A stretch of 64,000 nucleotides of DNA. Origin: Poecilobothrus nobilitatus. Its lineage: Eukaryota > Arthropoda > Insecta > Diptera > Dolichopodidae. The position numbers and the translations under genes were made by a program. How positions within the stretch are numbered: position 1 is the first letter of the stretch; each line of letters begins with the position of its first letter. Below are positions 11,190 through 21,560 of the stretch, in pieces. The notes below the pieces were generated by a model. The model had not been told where the DNA came from. It was given only the letters and a program-made list of their open reading frames with translations, and did no database searches. The stretch covers positions 183,638,240 through 183,702,239 of the forward strand of contig OX352772.1 in NCBI GenBank assembly GCA_947095535.1, in the 5' to 3' direction.

Positions 11190-11375
11190 TTAATTTAATA
11201 TATCAGAGGTTTTATTTTGATTTTTTGGTCAACTTGATGTAAAACCTGGTTTCAAGTAACGAATTAAACTTCCAATTATATTTCCAAAAACGCGACCTTT
11301 TTGTATAGCTGGATAAAATTGTAATAGGGGTCCAATATAATGGAAACCTCCTCCTATTTGTGATAAATAATATCT
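11190..11375 (-). pseudogene. Polinton (P3) small Gly-rich virion protein, split by LTR element
   Basis: On the minus strand this reads GGGFHYIGPLLQFYPAIQKG then RVFGNIIGSLIRYLKPGF. It matches the P1 counterpart (GLDDIAPLLQ...KGRGLGRFFGGFFRYLKP at 27.9 kb), a small basic protein encoded just before the capsid gene in Polintons, perhaps an entry or core protein analogous to adenovirus VI/X. Only the first half is recognisable before stops. The LTR element at 11380-16809 landed next to its 5' end, separating it from the minor capsid gene to which it should be adjacent. Confidence 0.7.
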
Positions 11376-11379
11376 CACG
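11376..11379. repeat. Target site duplication CACG (left)
   Basis: CACG directly precedes the LTR that starts TGTAAGC at 11380. The same four bases follow the other LTR at 16810-16813. Four-base duplications are typical of Ty3/gypsy integration. Confidence 0.9.
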
Positions 11380-11680
11380 TGTAAGCAATTCAAATTATTG
11401 TATTTTTTTTTATATAGAACTCTATTTGTTAAAGTCCAATCTTCGACTGTACTTTTATTCTTTTTCTTTAAAACACATGTTTAGCCTTGAGATTGAAAAA
11501 GGTACATATCAAAAAAACTATTACAGTTAATTTTACTCAATTAAAATATTTTATTAATCATATGTTCACAGTAAGTAATTTTGAAGTGTATTATTGACTT
11601 CATATAAGTTTACAATACTTAAACTTTAATTAACAAATAATTAAAATATAATTAACAATATTTTAAATCAATTACCTACA
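11380..11680 (-). repeat. 3' LTR of mdg3-like element
   Basis: On the minus strand it begins TGTAGGTAATTG and ends GCTTACA, giving the expected TG...CA termini. It matches 16519-16809 almost base for base. The main difference is 'gttaaagtcc', present at about 11428 and absent from the other copy. Confidence 0.93.
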
Positions 11681-12163
11681 GTTCGGGCAACCTGACATAA
11701 TAATCGCCTCGATTATAAAAATTTTTTTTTTTAGTTTTCCTAATTATTAAATAATATATTAATTCATTTACTTTAGTTTACTATAATAAGAAATAGTATA
11801 TTAATAATATTTTAATTTATTTAAGGTTTTAATCTGTTTTTTTGTGTTTATGCGTTATCATAAATTTACATAATTTACTTTAATATAATTAATGTTTAAA
11901 TTAATTTCTAATTCATAAATTTACATAATTTACTTTTGGTTTACATAATTTTCATAAGTTTCCATAATATTCATAAGTTTACATAATTTTCATAAGTTTA
12001 CATAATTTTTTTTTTTTTGTTGTTTTTTTTTTTTTTAATAAGTTTACAGAATTTTTCATAAGTTTAATTTATAATGAGAATTTCCCTGAAAGGAAATGTT
12101 AAACTTGGAACTTGCAATTTTAATTGAACGTCCACACACAATAACGTTACATAAGATTTTAGT

Positions 12164-13390
12164 CTATGTTGAGCACTCAGGGTTTACATGGAAGAGCTTC
12201 ATATTTTTGGGTTGGGTTTTATTAACACCTAGCACCGTGACATTATTTTTTAACATAATGTAATCACCTTCTTCATATTTGTAAGGTTTCTTGTGGAGTT
12301 TATCGTAATGTGTTTTATTATAATTTTGGTTCATTTGTATATTATCAGTAGCCTTTTGCCTCTTTTCAGTAAGATTTATTTTAGAATTATCTTCCACCTG
12401 TCCTTGAATAAACTCGGCAACTTTATCATGTAGTTGACCTTTTTGGTTAACACCAAAAAGTAATTCACTAGGCGCAAAACCTGTAGACCTACTAATAGTG
12501 TTATTTATTGCATATTCAATTTTTGTTAAGTATTTGTCCCACCCCGCAGTCGTTTTACTATCGACTTCTTTAGCTAACATACTAGTGACAACACGGTTTA
12601 CTCGTTCTACCTGTCCATTAGCTTGAGGAGTTTGGCTTGCAATTTTAACATGCGAAATATTGTTTTCGGAAAGAAAATCTGAGAACAATTTCGACGTAAA
12701 ACATGTCCCTCTATCAGAGACTATCCTGTTTGGTCTACCGTAACTATCGAAATAGAATTTTAAACAACTTATCGATTCTTCACTATCTGTACTTTTCACT
12801 GCGTATAGTTTTACAAATTTCGTAAAACCGTCTATAATAATGAGGATATGTCGTTTTCTTGATTTAGAACTAGCTAAAGGGCCTAAATGATAGATATGCA
12901 GCGTATCAAATGGCAGTTTACCTTTCGGAATATTATGTAGAATGCCTGGTTTCTTACCAGAATTTGGTGAAAAATACGCGCACTTTAATCAAGCCTTCAC
13001 AAAGTATTTTATTTTTTCTTTCATCTTGGGAAACCAGTAAGTGCGTTTTAAAAATTCATAGCATTTTTCAACACCCAAATGACACAAAGCATGATGGTGC
13101 GTTTGAATCACGCGAGTTTCCATAGTATTTGGAACATAAAACTTAATGCCGTCTTTATCTTTCCTATATATTAAACCATCTATCATTTCGTAAAAAGAAC
13201 TTTCCTGTTTTTCTAAGTCAGAAATTATCTTTATGATATTACGATCTTGTTTTTGAGATGCAGCTAAGACATACTCAAAGGATTCATCCCCCACATAAAG
13301 AACATTAACTGCCCGACTTAAAGTATCGGGATGGACCATCCTATCACCCTTACGATGCTCTATCTCATAATCGAAATTCTGCAGCTCCAA
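12164..13390 (-). pseudogene. Integrase of mdg3-like element
   Basis: It starts with the end of RNase H (FDYEIEHRKGDRMVHPDTLSR). The HHCC zinc-binding domain follows (HHHALCHLG ... CLKCAYF, about 12960-13110). The DDE core has SDRGTCFTSKLF (second Asp) and PQANGQVERVNR (Glu), and the C-terminus ends near 12164. The first catalytic Asp, normally in an HIDHLGP-type motif, reads HIYHLGP (about 12885-12905), a GAT to TAT change. A break near 12989 separates the zinc domain from the core. The enzyme would insert element cDNA into the genome, but this copy cannot be active. Confidence 0.88.
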
Positions 13391-13394
13391 CGCC

Positions 13395-13946
13395 CGACGT
13401 GAAATTCGCGGATTTATATGTTTTTTATTAAAAGTTAGAGTTAATGCTTGACAATCCGTTATTGATCTTAAATCTTATACCAACTAAATATACTTGAAAT
13501 CTTCGTAACGCATATATTATGGCCATTATTTCGAGTTCATAACTGTGGTACTTTCTTTCGGCATCAGTAGTGCGCTTAGAGAAGTAGGCTATAGGATGAA
13601 ATTTTCCATCCTTTTGTTTTTGAACTAGAATAGCTCCATAACCTAAACTGCTACCATCACAATGTAGTTGAGTCTCACTGTTAGGATTTTAATTTGCTAA
13701 TTCAAGTTTTTGTTTTAAAGTTTCGAAACAGTTAATTTCGTCTTCACTTAAAATAAAAGGAGTATCCTTTTTGACACGATCATATAATGGCTTACCTACA
13801 CAAGAGAAGTTCTTTATAAATTTCCTAAAGTAAGAGTAAAGTCCTAAAAAACTTTGCAAAGATTTAACATTACTGGGTAGTGGAAATTCTCGGAAGAGAA
13901 CATTTATCAAAACGGAGTTGCAAAGAATTATATATAACAATCTCAA
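13395..13946 (-). pseudogene. RT thumb/connection and RNase H of mdg3-like element
   Basis: The frame at 13689-13946 reads FREFPLPSNVKSLQSFLGLY ... FIKNFS, the RT connection block typical of gypsy elements. RNase H follows with LHCDGSSLGYGAILVQK (about 13640-13680) and KRTTDAERKYHSYELE (about 13530-13570). These contain the catalytic Asp and Glu of RNase H. A stop near 13690 and further lesions near 13470 break the frame. Confidence 0.82.
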
Positions 13947-14427
13947 TTACTTCCTCTAGTATAGCGAGATGCTCATAAATTGTTTCAGTAGCAATCAGCA
14001 AATCATCAATATATGTTAGGACTTTTCCAGAAGAAATTAGTTTTTTAAAAATTCTCTTCATAAATTTTTCAAAAATTGCAGAGGCGTTCTTTAATCCAAA
14101 AGGCATTTTTAGATATTCATATTGCTCTATAGGAGTAATAAATGAGGTAAACTTGATTGCGTCTTTTGCCATCTTTACGTGGTGAAATCCACTCTTAAGG
14201 TCTAGAACAGTAAAGTATTTTTTGTTTCTGAGACGATCTAGATGATCCTCAATAAGGGGAAGTGGAAAATTATCCCGCACTGTAATTTTATTCAGCTCCC
14301 TATAATCGACACATAATTTTAATTCTTTGTTTTTCTTTTAAAATAATACTATCGGAGAAGCGTAAGGTGAGTCGCTTTCACGAATAACACCACGAAGTAT
14401 AAGATCATTTAAATTTTTTTCTAATTC
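13870..14427 (-). pseudogene. Reverse transcriptase of mdg3-like element
   Basis: RT palm and fingers read as DNFPLPLIEDHLDRL, YFTVLDLKSGFHH (catalytic Asp), PFGLKNASAIFEKFM and VLTYIDDLLIATE (YIDD catalytic pair, about 14000-14020). The 5' part of RT (VIRESDSPYASPIV, 14340-14390) is separated by in-frame stops near 14428 and 14339. A frameshift near 13900 ends the frame. Motif order and spacing are those of Ty3/gypsy RT. Confidence 0.9.
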
Positions 14428-15606
14428 TTACTTATGAGTGTAGGGCAATCTCCTAGGCGAACAATAAAAGGGTTTGTTGTCTGTAACTTTAATGTCCATT
14501 TTGAATTCAGACCTATCAGACGTTAGTAAATCTTTGTTAGCGATTTCGTAAGCAGGCTTTATTTTTTCATTAATACGCTTCTGAACATAAATAGGGAGAT
14601 TATTATTTACTTTAACATTCAAATCACATTCATCGTTTATAATGTCGATACATAATATTTGATTCAAAAATTCGTTTTCTTCTACTAAATTCATAAATTT
14701 CATACCTGAACTTTCAATATCATTAAAATCCAACTTATTTATACCGTTATTCTTAAAATTTTCTTCCACATTTACATTATGTTGAAGTTCCAAGTTACAT
14801 TCCTTCATAAAATCTCTTCCTAAAATTATAGGATAAATCATTGAATTATTCTTTACTACATGAAATTTAAAATTATAACAAAAATTATTAAAATTGATTT
14901 TTACTTCAGTTAAACCTAACACACATAAGCTACTGTTATTAATACCAAAAAAATTATACTTCTCTGAATTAACCCTTTTAATTGACACTGGCGGTACAAA
15001 CTGCTCTTGGATCAGACTTATTGGACTTCCTGAATCCAGTAATGGAAGAATTTCACATTTAAAATTGGCATAGTTGTTTGTGTTCAAAATATACTCCACA
15101 ATCTGTTCGAAATTATTTATATGTGGAATCGGTGTTGAATTGTCGCTTTCAATTTTTTGTAAGACATGAACAGCTTTAACATCATAATCTTTAATTTGGT
15201 GAGCAATCTTACCACAACGATAGCAAGAACCTTTTTGTCTGACAGTTTGAGGACATTTAGATATTATATGGCCAAATTGATTACAATTGTAACACTTGAT
15301 TGATTTAGCATATTTGTTTGTTGCACTGAAATCTTTTCTTTGTGTTGAAGCATTTGTTTTATTATTAATAAATTGAAAAGAAGAAGACTGCCGTTTCATT
15401 TTATCGTACTTACTTAAAACTTCCTTTAATTCAGTAATATTGTTCGAATTATACAGGATCGTTTTGTTCAAAGTAGAGTTATTAATGCCGTTTATAATGT
15501 ATTGAATCAAGTCAGATTCATCAACTTGAGCATGATTGTCAATTTCTTGCATAGTGAAAATATATTGCTGCCATGTTTCCTCAGACTTCCTTTTCCTGCT
15601 GCGCAA
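14428..15606 (-). CDS. Gag C-terminus, nucleocapsid and protease of mdg3-like element
   Basis: This 392-residue frame is open and is the longest in the window. It continues the capsid domain (KSEETWQQYIFTMQEI). It then carries two zinc knuckles, CYNCNQFGHIISKC and CYRCGKIAHQIKDYD; the last cysteine of the second is lost. An aspartic protease follows with LLDSGSPISLI and, further on, IILGRDFM. The frame ends in the linker before RT (PFYCSPRRLPYTHK). It is probably not a separate protein: an in-frame TAA separates it from the upstream gag frame, and its apparent start at 15606 is TTG rather than ATG. So it is one part of a broken gag-pro-pol. Confidence 0.88.
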   Translation of the reverse strand: MRSRKRKSEETWQQYIFTMQEIDNHAQVDESDLIQYIINGINNSTLNKTILYNSNNITELKEVLSKYDKMKRQSSSFQFINNKTNASTQRKDFSATNKYAKSIKCYNCNQFGHIISKCPQTVRQKGSCYRCGKIAHQIKDYDVKAVHVLQKIESDNSTPIPHINNFEQIVEYILNTNNYANFKCEILPLLDSGSPISLIQEQFVPPVSIKRVNSEKYNFFGINNSSLCVLGLTEVKINFNNFCYNFKFHVVKNNSMIYPIILGRDFMKECNLELQHNVNVEENFKNNGINKLDFNDIESSGMKFMNLVEENEFLNQILCIDIINDECDLNVKVNNNLPIYVQKRINEKIKPAYEIANKDLLTSDRSEFKMDIKVTDNKPFYCSPRRLPYTHK

Positions 15607-16029
15607 TTAATTATGTATTTCAGCACCCGTAATTTTTCTTCCGAACTCTTCTGTTAGCATTATTTTGAGTTCCCTCCATGTTTTAACTGTAATGGTTTTC
15701 AGAAATAATTTTGCAGTACCCGTTAATAGGCAGCGACCATATATATAACACGTGGTTTCATTCCACCGAAAAATTTCTGCAGCTTCCTCCACTTGTTCAA
15801 TCCACTTTGTTACGCAATATTTGTCATTGCGGTTGTCCTTGAAGTTAACCACAGTACTATGGGCGTTGTTTGAATATTTATTTTCTTCCATCAGTTCCGC
15901 CAATTGCTTTTTTAACCTGTTTATTTCTTGTTGTTTTAACACTTGGGCTTTCAATTGTTCTAATTCTTTATCTGCCGAGTCATTTTCGTCATCTGGGTGA
16001 TTCGCTAGTTTTGGGCAAATCACCATCAT
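15607..16029 (-). pseudogene. Gag N-terminal region of mdg3-like element
   Basis: The 140-residue frame begins with an acidic, coiled-coil-like stretch (DKELEQLKAQVLKQQEINRL). The retrotransposon capsid domain follows (FTKWIEQVEEAAEIF-like, CYIYGRCLLTGTAKLFL, TWRELKIMLTEEFG). It stops at TAA just before 15606 and the reading frame resumes unchanged. A SAP/coiled-coil leader is partly readable further upstream (16030-16200) in other frames. The function would be particle assembly and RNA packaging. Confidence 0.85.
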
Positions 16030-16494
16030 TATCTACTAATTCCGCAAGTATTGATTTATCTGTTCGGGATTCATGTCTTGAATAGCTACTCGTAACCTGG
16101 TCTTTAACGTCGCCTTATTTCCATGGGTTGGTAGTCCCAATTCGCCTAATTTCACCTTCAATACGGTTTTCGTTGCAGATCTTAAAAAAATTTTGGCTAT
16201 ATCGTCCATTTTGTTTTGAATTTATATTTTTTTGTACAGAATTCACATAAATTTATGATATATTTTATAGAATATAAAAGTTCTTTTTCACTAATAAATT
16301 CAATTCGTAATAAATTCAAAGAAAATTTTTTTTTTCTTTTTTTTTTAAATTATTTTAAAATGTTTTAAATGTTTTAAATTAAAAAAATTTGCGTTAAATT
16401 TAAAATATTTCATCTCATAAAAACTTATAATTTGTTTTTTCAAAAAATTTATTTATTTCATAAAAATTTAAAATTTTAATTTTTTTTTTCAACA

Positions 16495-16518
16495 CGCAGT
16501 ATATTTCACTTCTGATTT
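16495..16518 (-). promoter_or_regulatory. Primer-binding-site region of mdg3-like element
   Basis: Directly after the 5' LTR on the minus strand lies 'aaatcagaagtgaaat'. A similar 'tcagaagtgaaa' follows the 5' LTR of the other gypsy element at 58.10 kb, so both may use the same tRNA primer. The tRNA itself was not identified. Confidence 0.5.
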
Positions 16519-16809
16519 TGTAAGCAACTCAAATTATTGTATTTTTTTTTTATATTGAACTCTATTTATTCTTCGACTGTACTTTTATTCTTTTTCTTTA
16601 AAACACATGTTTAGCCTTGACATTGAAAAAGGTACATATCAAAAAACTATTACAGTTAATTTTACTCAATTAAAATATTTTATAAATCATGTGTTCACAG
16701 TAAGTAATTTTGAAGTGTATTATTGACTTCATATAAGTTTACAATACTTAAATTTTAATTAACAAATAATTAAAACATAATTAACAATATTTTAAATCAA
16801 TTACCTACA
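16519..16809 (-). repeat. 5' LTR of mdg3-like element
   Basis: It has the same TG...CA termini as the copy at 11380-11680 (TGTAGGTAATTG ... TTACA on the minus strand) and is followed at 16810-16813 by CACG. It would carry the element's promoter. The sequence is very AT-rich and I could not fix a TATA box with confidence. Confidence 0.93.
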
Positions 16810-16813
16810 CACG
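16810..16813. repeat. Target site duplication CACG (right)
   Basis: This is identical to 11376-11379. Polinton sequence continues on both outer sides, showing that the LTR element is nested. Confidence 0.9.
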
Positions 16814-16878
16814 TAAGCTCGTTGCATGTTTGAAAGGATTTCATATTTTAGTACTAGTATTTATATTGTTTTTAGCAA

Positions 16879-17755
16879 TCAATGCTTTTTAAAGTGTAAA
16901 TCAATTTTTGTTGGACAGAAGCTTGGAACAAAATTTATTCCATCACCATATTGATTGCACATTTTAATCGCTATAGTTTCAAAAATATGTTTTTCTATAA
17001 GTATGTAATGGACATTTTCAAATTCAATATTTATAGATATTCTACAATTTTCTACTTTGATAGCTCTCAATGCACGCACTTTACTACTTCCAAACACTGA
17101 CGATTGAACCATATCTGAATAAATCATCACCATTCTATTCATTCGCCTTTATTATTAGCAACAGCTGATTTGAATAGTTAGGGTAATTTTGTTTTGAAAT
17201 TTTTTATATATTGTTTCTGTAACTGTTGAAATAGTTCAGTTAATAAAGTTTTTGCATTACAAATATGATTAACTTTTATATAGAAACTATCTTCAACAAT
17301 AGTTTGCGAAATTCGAATTAAATCTTTCCGGTTAGGTTCTGATACTTTTTTAAATGTTACATCTTCATAATTTTTAGGATAAGAGATGTGTGTCAGAATT
17401 TCATTAAAGAATTGTTTAAAAATCTGTTTTCGAGGAAATCCTGGATTGGGGGTTATATTTTTAATAAAAACTGGCAAAAAATTAAACTTCCAATCATTCA
17501 AATGTAATTCTGAATCATCATATGAATTATATGTGTAGCCTATAGATTTGATTACTTTAAATTTTTCAAGAGATTTTTCAATGTTTTTTATATAAACATT
17601 GTACTGCCCAATATTTATAAAAGCACATTTCTCTTTGTTAAATTCTTCAGTTTGTAGGAAATCGTTCAAATAAATTTCCGAAAGATCAACTTTCCAATTT
17701 CCATTTCTCAAATCAAAGTTAATAGTGTCTTGAACGTATAACGATTCAGGCGTAT
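16879..17755 (-). pseudogene. Polinton (P3) minor capsid protein
   Basis: The larger frame (17178-17711) has NWKVDLSEIYLNDFL, then DWKFNFLPVFIKNI. The second frame (16879-17142) has MIYSDMVQSSVFGSSKVRAL, then HYILIEKHIFETIAIKM and ends KIDLHFKKH. This is the penton-like minor capsid protein of Polintons, which occupies the virion vertices. A frame change near 17160 splits it. The N-terminus is readable upstream to about 17755 (ESLYVQDTINFDL) and then lost at a junction with unrelated DNA. It shares architecture but little identity with the P1 copy at 26.95-27.81 kb, so P1 and P3 are different lineages. Confidence 0.82.
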
Positions 17756-17868
17756 TTTATTGTACGGTTAAAACTACTTAAAATATGAAGAAATAATTTA
17801 ATTAAATTTAACTAATTAAATTAGCATTTTGCTTTTTATAAAAAAAAATTGTAAAAAATTGAACACAA

Positions 17869-19965
17869 ATGGCTGCGTGCCATAAGTGCAGAACAAAAAT
17901 AAAGGGAGAAAACGGATTAGAATGTGCAGGAGTTTGTAAAAAAACATATCATGAAACATTTAAATGTTTGGGGGTGAACAGTTCGACCATGCATATACTA
18001 ACAAATGCTTCAATACATTTCTTATGTGAATATTGTATACAATATATCCAGAATGTGAACTTAATTGTACAAAATATGGAAAGGGCAACATTTGAAAGAA
18101 TATAAAGAGATTTCAAAACAGCTATAGAAAAAAATGAAAATGAGGTGAAAAGTTTTCTTACGGTAATAGAGTCAAGCTATAGAAAACGACTTGAAGAAAT
18201 CAGTTCAATGCAAAGAAAAGAATTGGGAAAAAATGGCACAAATTACTGAGTTATTTAAATAGCAAAGTTATAAATTGAATGAAACTTTTTAAAGGCAGTG
18301 GAAAAAAAGCATGAGATATACAACAAATTAATTATGGAAAAAAATTCAAAATATAGGTCAAAACATATCATTTGCTGACATCATAAAAAATGCTGCAAGT
18401 GTTTCAAATATAAATATGAAAAAACAACTACCATTAGTTAAGCCAAAACGTAAACAAAAAAAGATTTAAATATTAAGGTCAACCCAAATAATTTAAAAAT
18501 AAAAATATAGAAAAAGGAAGGAAACCGAAATTAAAGAAGAAAGTAAAAAAATTAAAGTTGAGCTAGAGGAAAATTTGAAAGAAAGGCATCATAGTAAAAT
18601 ACAGAAAGAGATTAAACCAAGATTTGAACTAGTAAATATGAATAATAAAATGAACGAAGTTTATTAAATTATAGAGAAACTTAGGAAACAAAATTAATTT
18701 ATGGAATTAAGCGAACTGAAGTTTATTAAAATAAATACTATAAGCGAATATAATAAAGAAATGTAGAATGTGATTGTAGACCTATACAAGGAATCTTTCC
18801 CCAAAATACTGTCAGCAGAAAAATTGTGCGTAGGATGGAAAAGATGTAAACCGTTTGATGCCATACATGTCACAAGATGTTTTAAATGTAAGGGTTTTAA
18901 CCATGTAGTGACTGAGTGGATGAACAATGAAAAGTGCCTTAAGTGCCATCATCAATATATAACTAGTGAATGTAAGAAGGAAGAAATAAAGAAGTGTATT
19001 AATTGTATAAAAGATAATCAGAAATTTAATTTAGGATTAGATATTACTCACAAAACTTTAAGTAGACTATGTCCTGTATATCAAAATAAAATAAGTTAAA
19101 AAAAAAACATTTGGTTACTAGCAACTAAAGTAGTTAAAAGTGGATGACCTAGTGTTTCAAATTTTATAAAAAAAAATTGTTAAAAAAAGCAATGAAAGCG
19201 AAAAATATAATAATGGTAATGATATTAGGATAAAACTAAAAATAATAATACAAATAGTTAAATCATTGCAATTAGTCATAATAATAATAATTGCTACAAC
19301 AATGTTAGTTTGATAGGATATCAATGTTAATCATAAAAATAGTGATGGAAATACGTGTAGTTATTGTCCACAAACTAGTAATAATAATCCAACTAGTGTT
19401 ATAAATAAAAATAAAAACTCTAATATATGTAATATATATCATAAGAAAAGACACTTTAGCATACTTACTTATATTCCTAAATTTTGGTCAACAAAAAGTA
19501 GAATGTTAATGAATGATAAAAATATTAGTAATAATAAAAATAAAAGCATTAATGATAAAAATTATATCATTTATAATAATGCTAAGAATAATAGTAATAA
19601 AAACATTAACAGTTATTTTTATCTTGTAATAATAGAGATAAAATTAATAATAGTAATAATAATAATGATAATAATTATAACAGTATGTAATGTTAAAAAT
19701 AATAGTAATAACAATGTTAGTAAAAGGAAAGAATCATGTAATAATATATACGAAATTAATAATGGTAAAGAAAACGTTAGCACTAGAGACAATTCGAATC
19801 TAACAAAGGTAGTGTTCACAACTGGAACAAAGGAGAAACACTATATCCGCAAAACGAAAAAGTGTAAAATGTTTCATATAATAGCAGTTCACAGGTGGTA
19901 GATAAAAGTTTTTTAAATCCACTAGGTCCTCCAATTGTTAAACTTACTAAAAGAGCGCTTGAAAA
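17869..19965 (+). pseudogene. LINE ORF1 with PHD-like finger and zinc knuckles
   Basis: The start at 17869 opens MAACHKCRTKI. A PHD-like Cys/His pattern follows (CxxC...CAGVCKKTYHETF...FLCEYC), as in ORF1 of some insect non-LTR retrotransposons. A coiled, Lys/Glu-rich region is broken by stops (18110-18760). Gag-type CCHC knuckles follow at 18770-19099 (RCFKCKGFNHVVTEW, CLKCHHQYITSEC, CINC). An Asn-rich low-complexity tail runs to about 19960 (VKLTKRALENENS). The protein would bind element RNA. Multiple stops and frameshifts are present. Confidence 0.75.
19200..19780. repeat. Asn-codon-rich (AAT)n low-complexity stretch
   Basis: The region is rich in 'aataat' and 'aaaaat' triplets. It encodes N/K-rich sequence in the ORF1 frame and Ile/Leu-rich shadow frames on the other strand. 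It is trinucleotide slippage inside ORF1, not a gene of its own. Confidence 0.7.
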
Positions 19966-20179
19966 TGAAAACAGTATATATATATTATCAAGATTATAAT
20001 ATTATAGAATATATATTATTAAAAGATTATTTTTATCTTTTTTCCATAACCACGAAGATATTTGTTATGAAGGTAACAGCGAAAGTAAATAGCAATAAAT
20101 ACAGAGAACATCTTAAAAAAATTAGAGATTCCTGACAAAATTATTTGATTGGTAGGCCGTAATCAGTTCATACCACAAA

Positions 20180-21412
20180 TAAATTGCAAATCGGTAAGTT
20201 TAATATTTTGTATCTAAATATCTGCAGCTTAAGAAATAAATATATGAATTAGAAACATTAATTAATGAATATAAAACAATTGATATAGTAATCTTTACAG
20301 AAGTGTGGATATACAGCAATGAATTCATGACTTATAATACTCCAAACTATAAGGCAGTTTTCAATCGCAGAGATGAAAAAAGAGTCGGGGAAACGGTCAT
20401 CTTTATAAAAGATAATATGAACTTTACTGAAGTATTAAAAGATGAAAAGTATAATTTTAATGTAATCGAAATTCAGAATTGTCAGGATAACCTAAGAATT
20501 GGTGCATTTTACAAGGCCCCTATGAAAAATAGCAACATATTTATGGATTATTTGAAAAATAAACTAAGGATTAAAGGAAACTACATATTTTTTCCTGATA
20601 CGAATTTAAATCTATTTGATGACTCTAATTAAGTAATTAAGTATAAAGATATAGTAGTAATTAAATATAGTAGTAATTAAGTATAAAGATATCATAGCGA
20701 CATCTGATTCCAGTATAGTTAACAAAACACCAGATCAGACCAGTAGCAGAAACACAATTCACCCCAATACCTTAATTGATCATATTATGACAAACTTTAC
20801 CGATAAATATAATATTACTTTTTCAAAAGAAAATAATAATCTATCTAATCACCAGTTAGCAATAGTATCACTTAAAGCATTTAGTATTATGATAATTCCA
20901 ATGAAAAAGCATACTATAAATAAAAATGATTATAACCAACAATATTATAAATAGTAAAATAGAAAACACAAATATTTTTGAAACTGATACACATACATTG
21001 ATAAAAAATAATACACGGAGCAAAAGTTTTATGTACAACTTCAATGTCAGTTAGGACTAGAAATAATTCTTCGAGAACACCGTCGATATATGAAAAATTT
21101 AAAATTAGAAAATCACTATATCTTAACCATAAAAAAGAACCAGAAAGCAATGATAAAAGGAAAGATGTAAAAAATTCAAGGAAAGGTGGAACAATTAATA
21201 AAAGTAGCAAAACAACACCATATCAATAGAGATATTAAAAAGAACAATGTAGTTAATAATTCTATTCAATACATAAAAAATAACAAAACGTTAGTTCTAT
21301 TCCCAGTTACGGAAACGGAGATATATAAATGATTATGAAGTTAAACAGAAATTCTGCTCCGAGACTAGATAAAATAACAGTAAAGGATTTACAAGAATTA
21401 TATTCCGAAAAT
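20180..21412 (+). pseudogene. LINE ORF2: endonuclease and start of RT, 3'-truncated
   Basis: An AP-endonuclease domain reads FNILYLNI, then TIDIVIFTEVW (catalytic Glu), GETVIFIKDNMNF and IGAFYKAP, with ending motifs TLIDHIMTNF and NNLSNHQLAIVSL (about 20770-20870). The reverse transcriptase entry follows at about 21345-21405 (LDKITVKDLQELYSENI). It is then cut off abruptly at about 21412, where sequence resembling Polinton integrase begins. Losing the 3' half is unusual for a LINE, which normally loses its 5' end, so a deletion or recombination after insertion is likely. Stops and frameshifts are present. Confidence 0.72.
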
Positions 21413-21560
21413 ATAAAGTCGGAGATTTTGATCGTTTAGGTAAATATAAAGGTACATTTGCAAAAGGTTATCAACCTAATCGGTTAACGGAAATTTATAC
21501 AATAGCGAAAATAAAAAGAATTGATCCAATTTACTTGAATTTACTTGTTTTTATTTCAGA
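21413..21560 (+). pseudogene. Polinton integrase C-terminal fragment
   Basis: It reads GDFDRLGKYKGTFAKGYQP then EIYTIAKIKRIDPIYLNLL. This resembles the chromo/SH3-like C-terminal domain of Polinton retroviral-type integrases (pattern RxxKYKxxFxKGYxPN...EIFxIxKxxxTxP). Only about 45 residues remain. It joins LINE RT sequence directly upstream with no gap. A gypsy integrase tail is an alternative, but the KGYxPN pattern favours Polinton. Confidence 0.6.

Larger units (their letters stand above)
11380..16809 (-). mobile_element. Ty3/gypsy LTR retrotransposon, mdg3-like, complete but inactive
   Basis: A 5.43 kb element lies on the minus strand with two LTRs (301 and 291 bp), flanking CACG duplications, and Gag-Pro-RT-RNaseH-Integrase in gypsy order. 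No env-like frame is seen. The LTRs are very similar apart from one indel of about 10-12 bp and scattered substitutions. This suggests insertion well after the Polinton it interrupts had entered the genome. Several stops and frameshifts in gag-pol show that this copy is dead. Confidence 0.92.

Noticed and set aside
15752..16085. Plus-strand frames of 82 and 71 codons
   Set aside because: Shadows of the gag frame on the opposite strand.
19619..19819. Minus-strand hydrophobic frame resembling a membrane protein
   Set aside because: It is the complement of an AAT-repeat tract, so the Ile/Leu run is not evidence of a gene.
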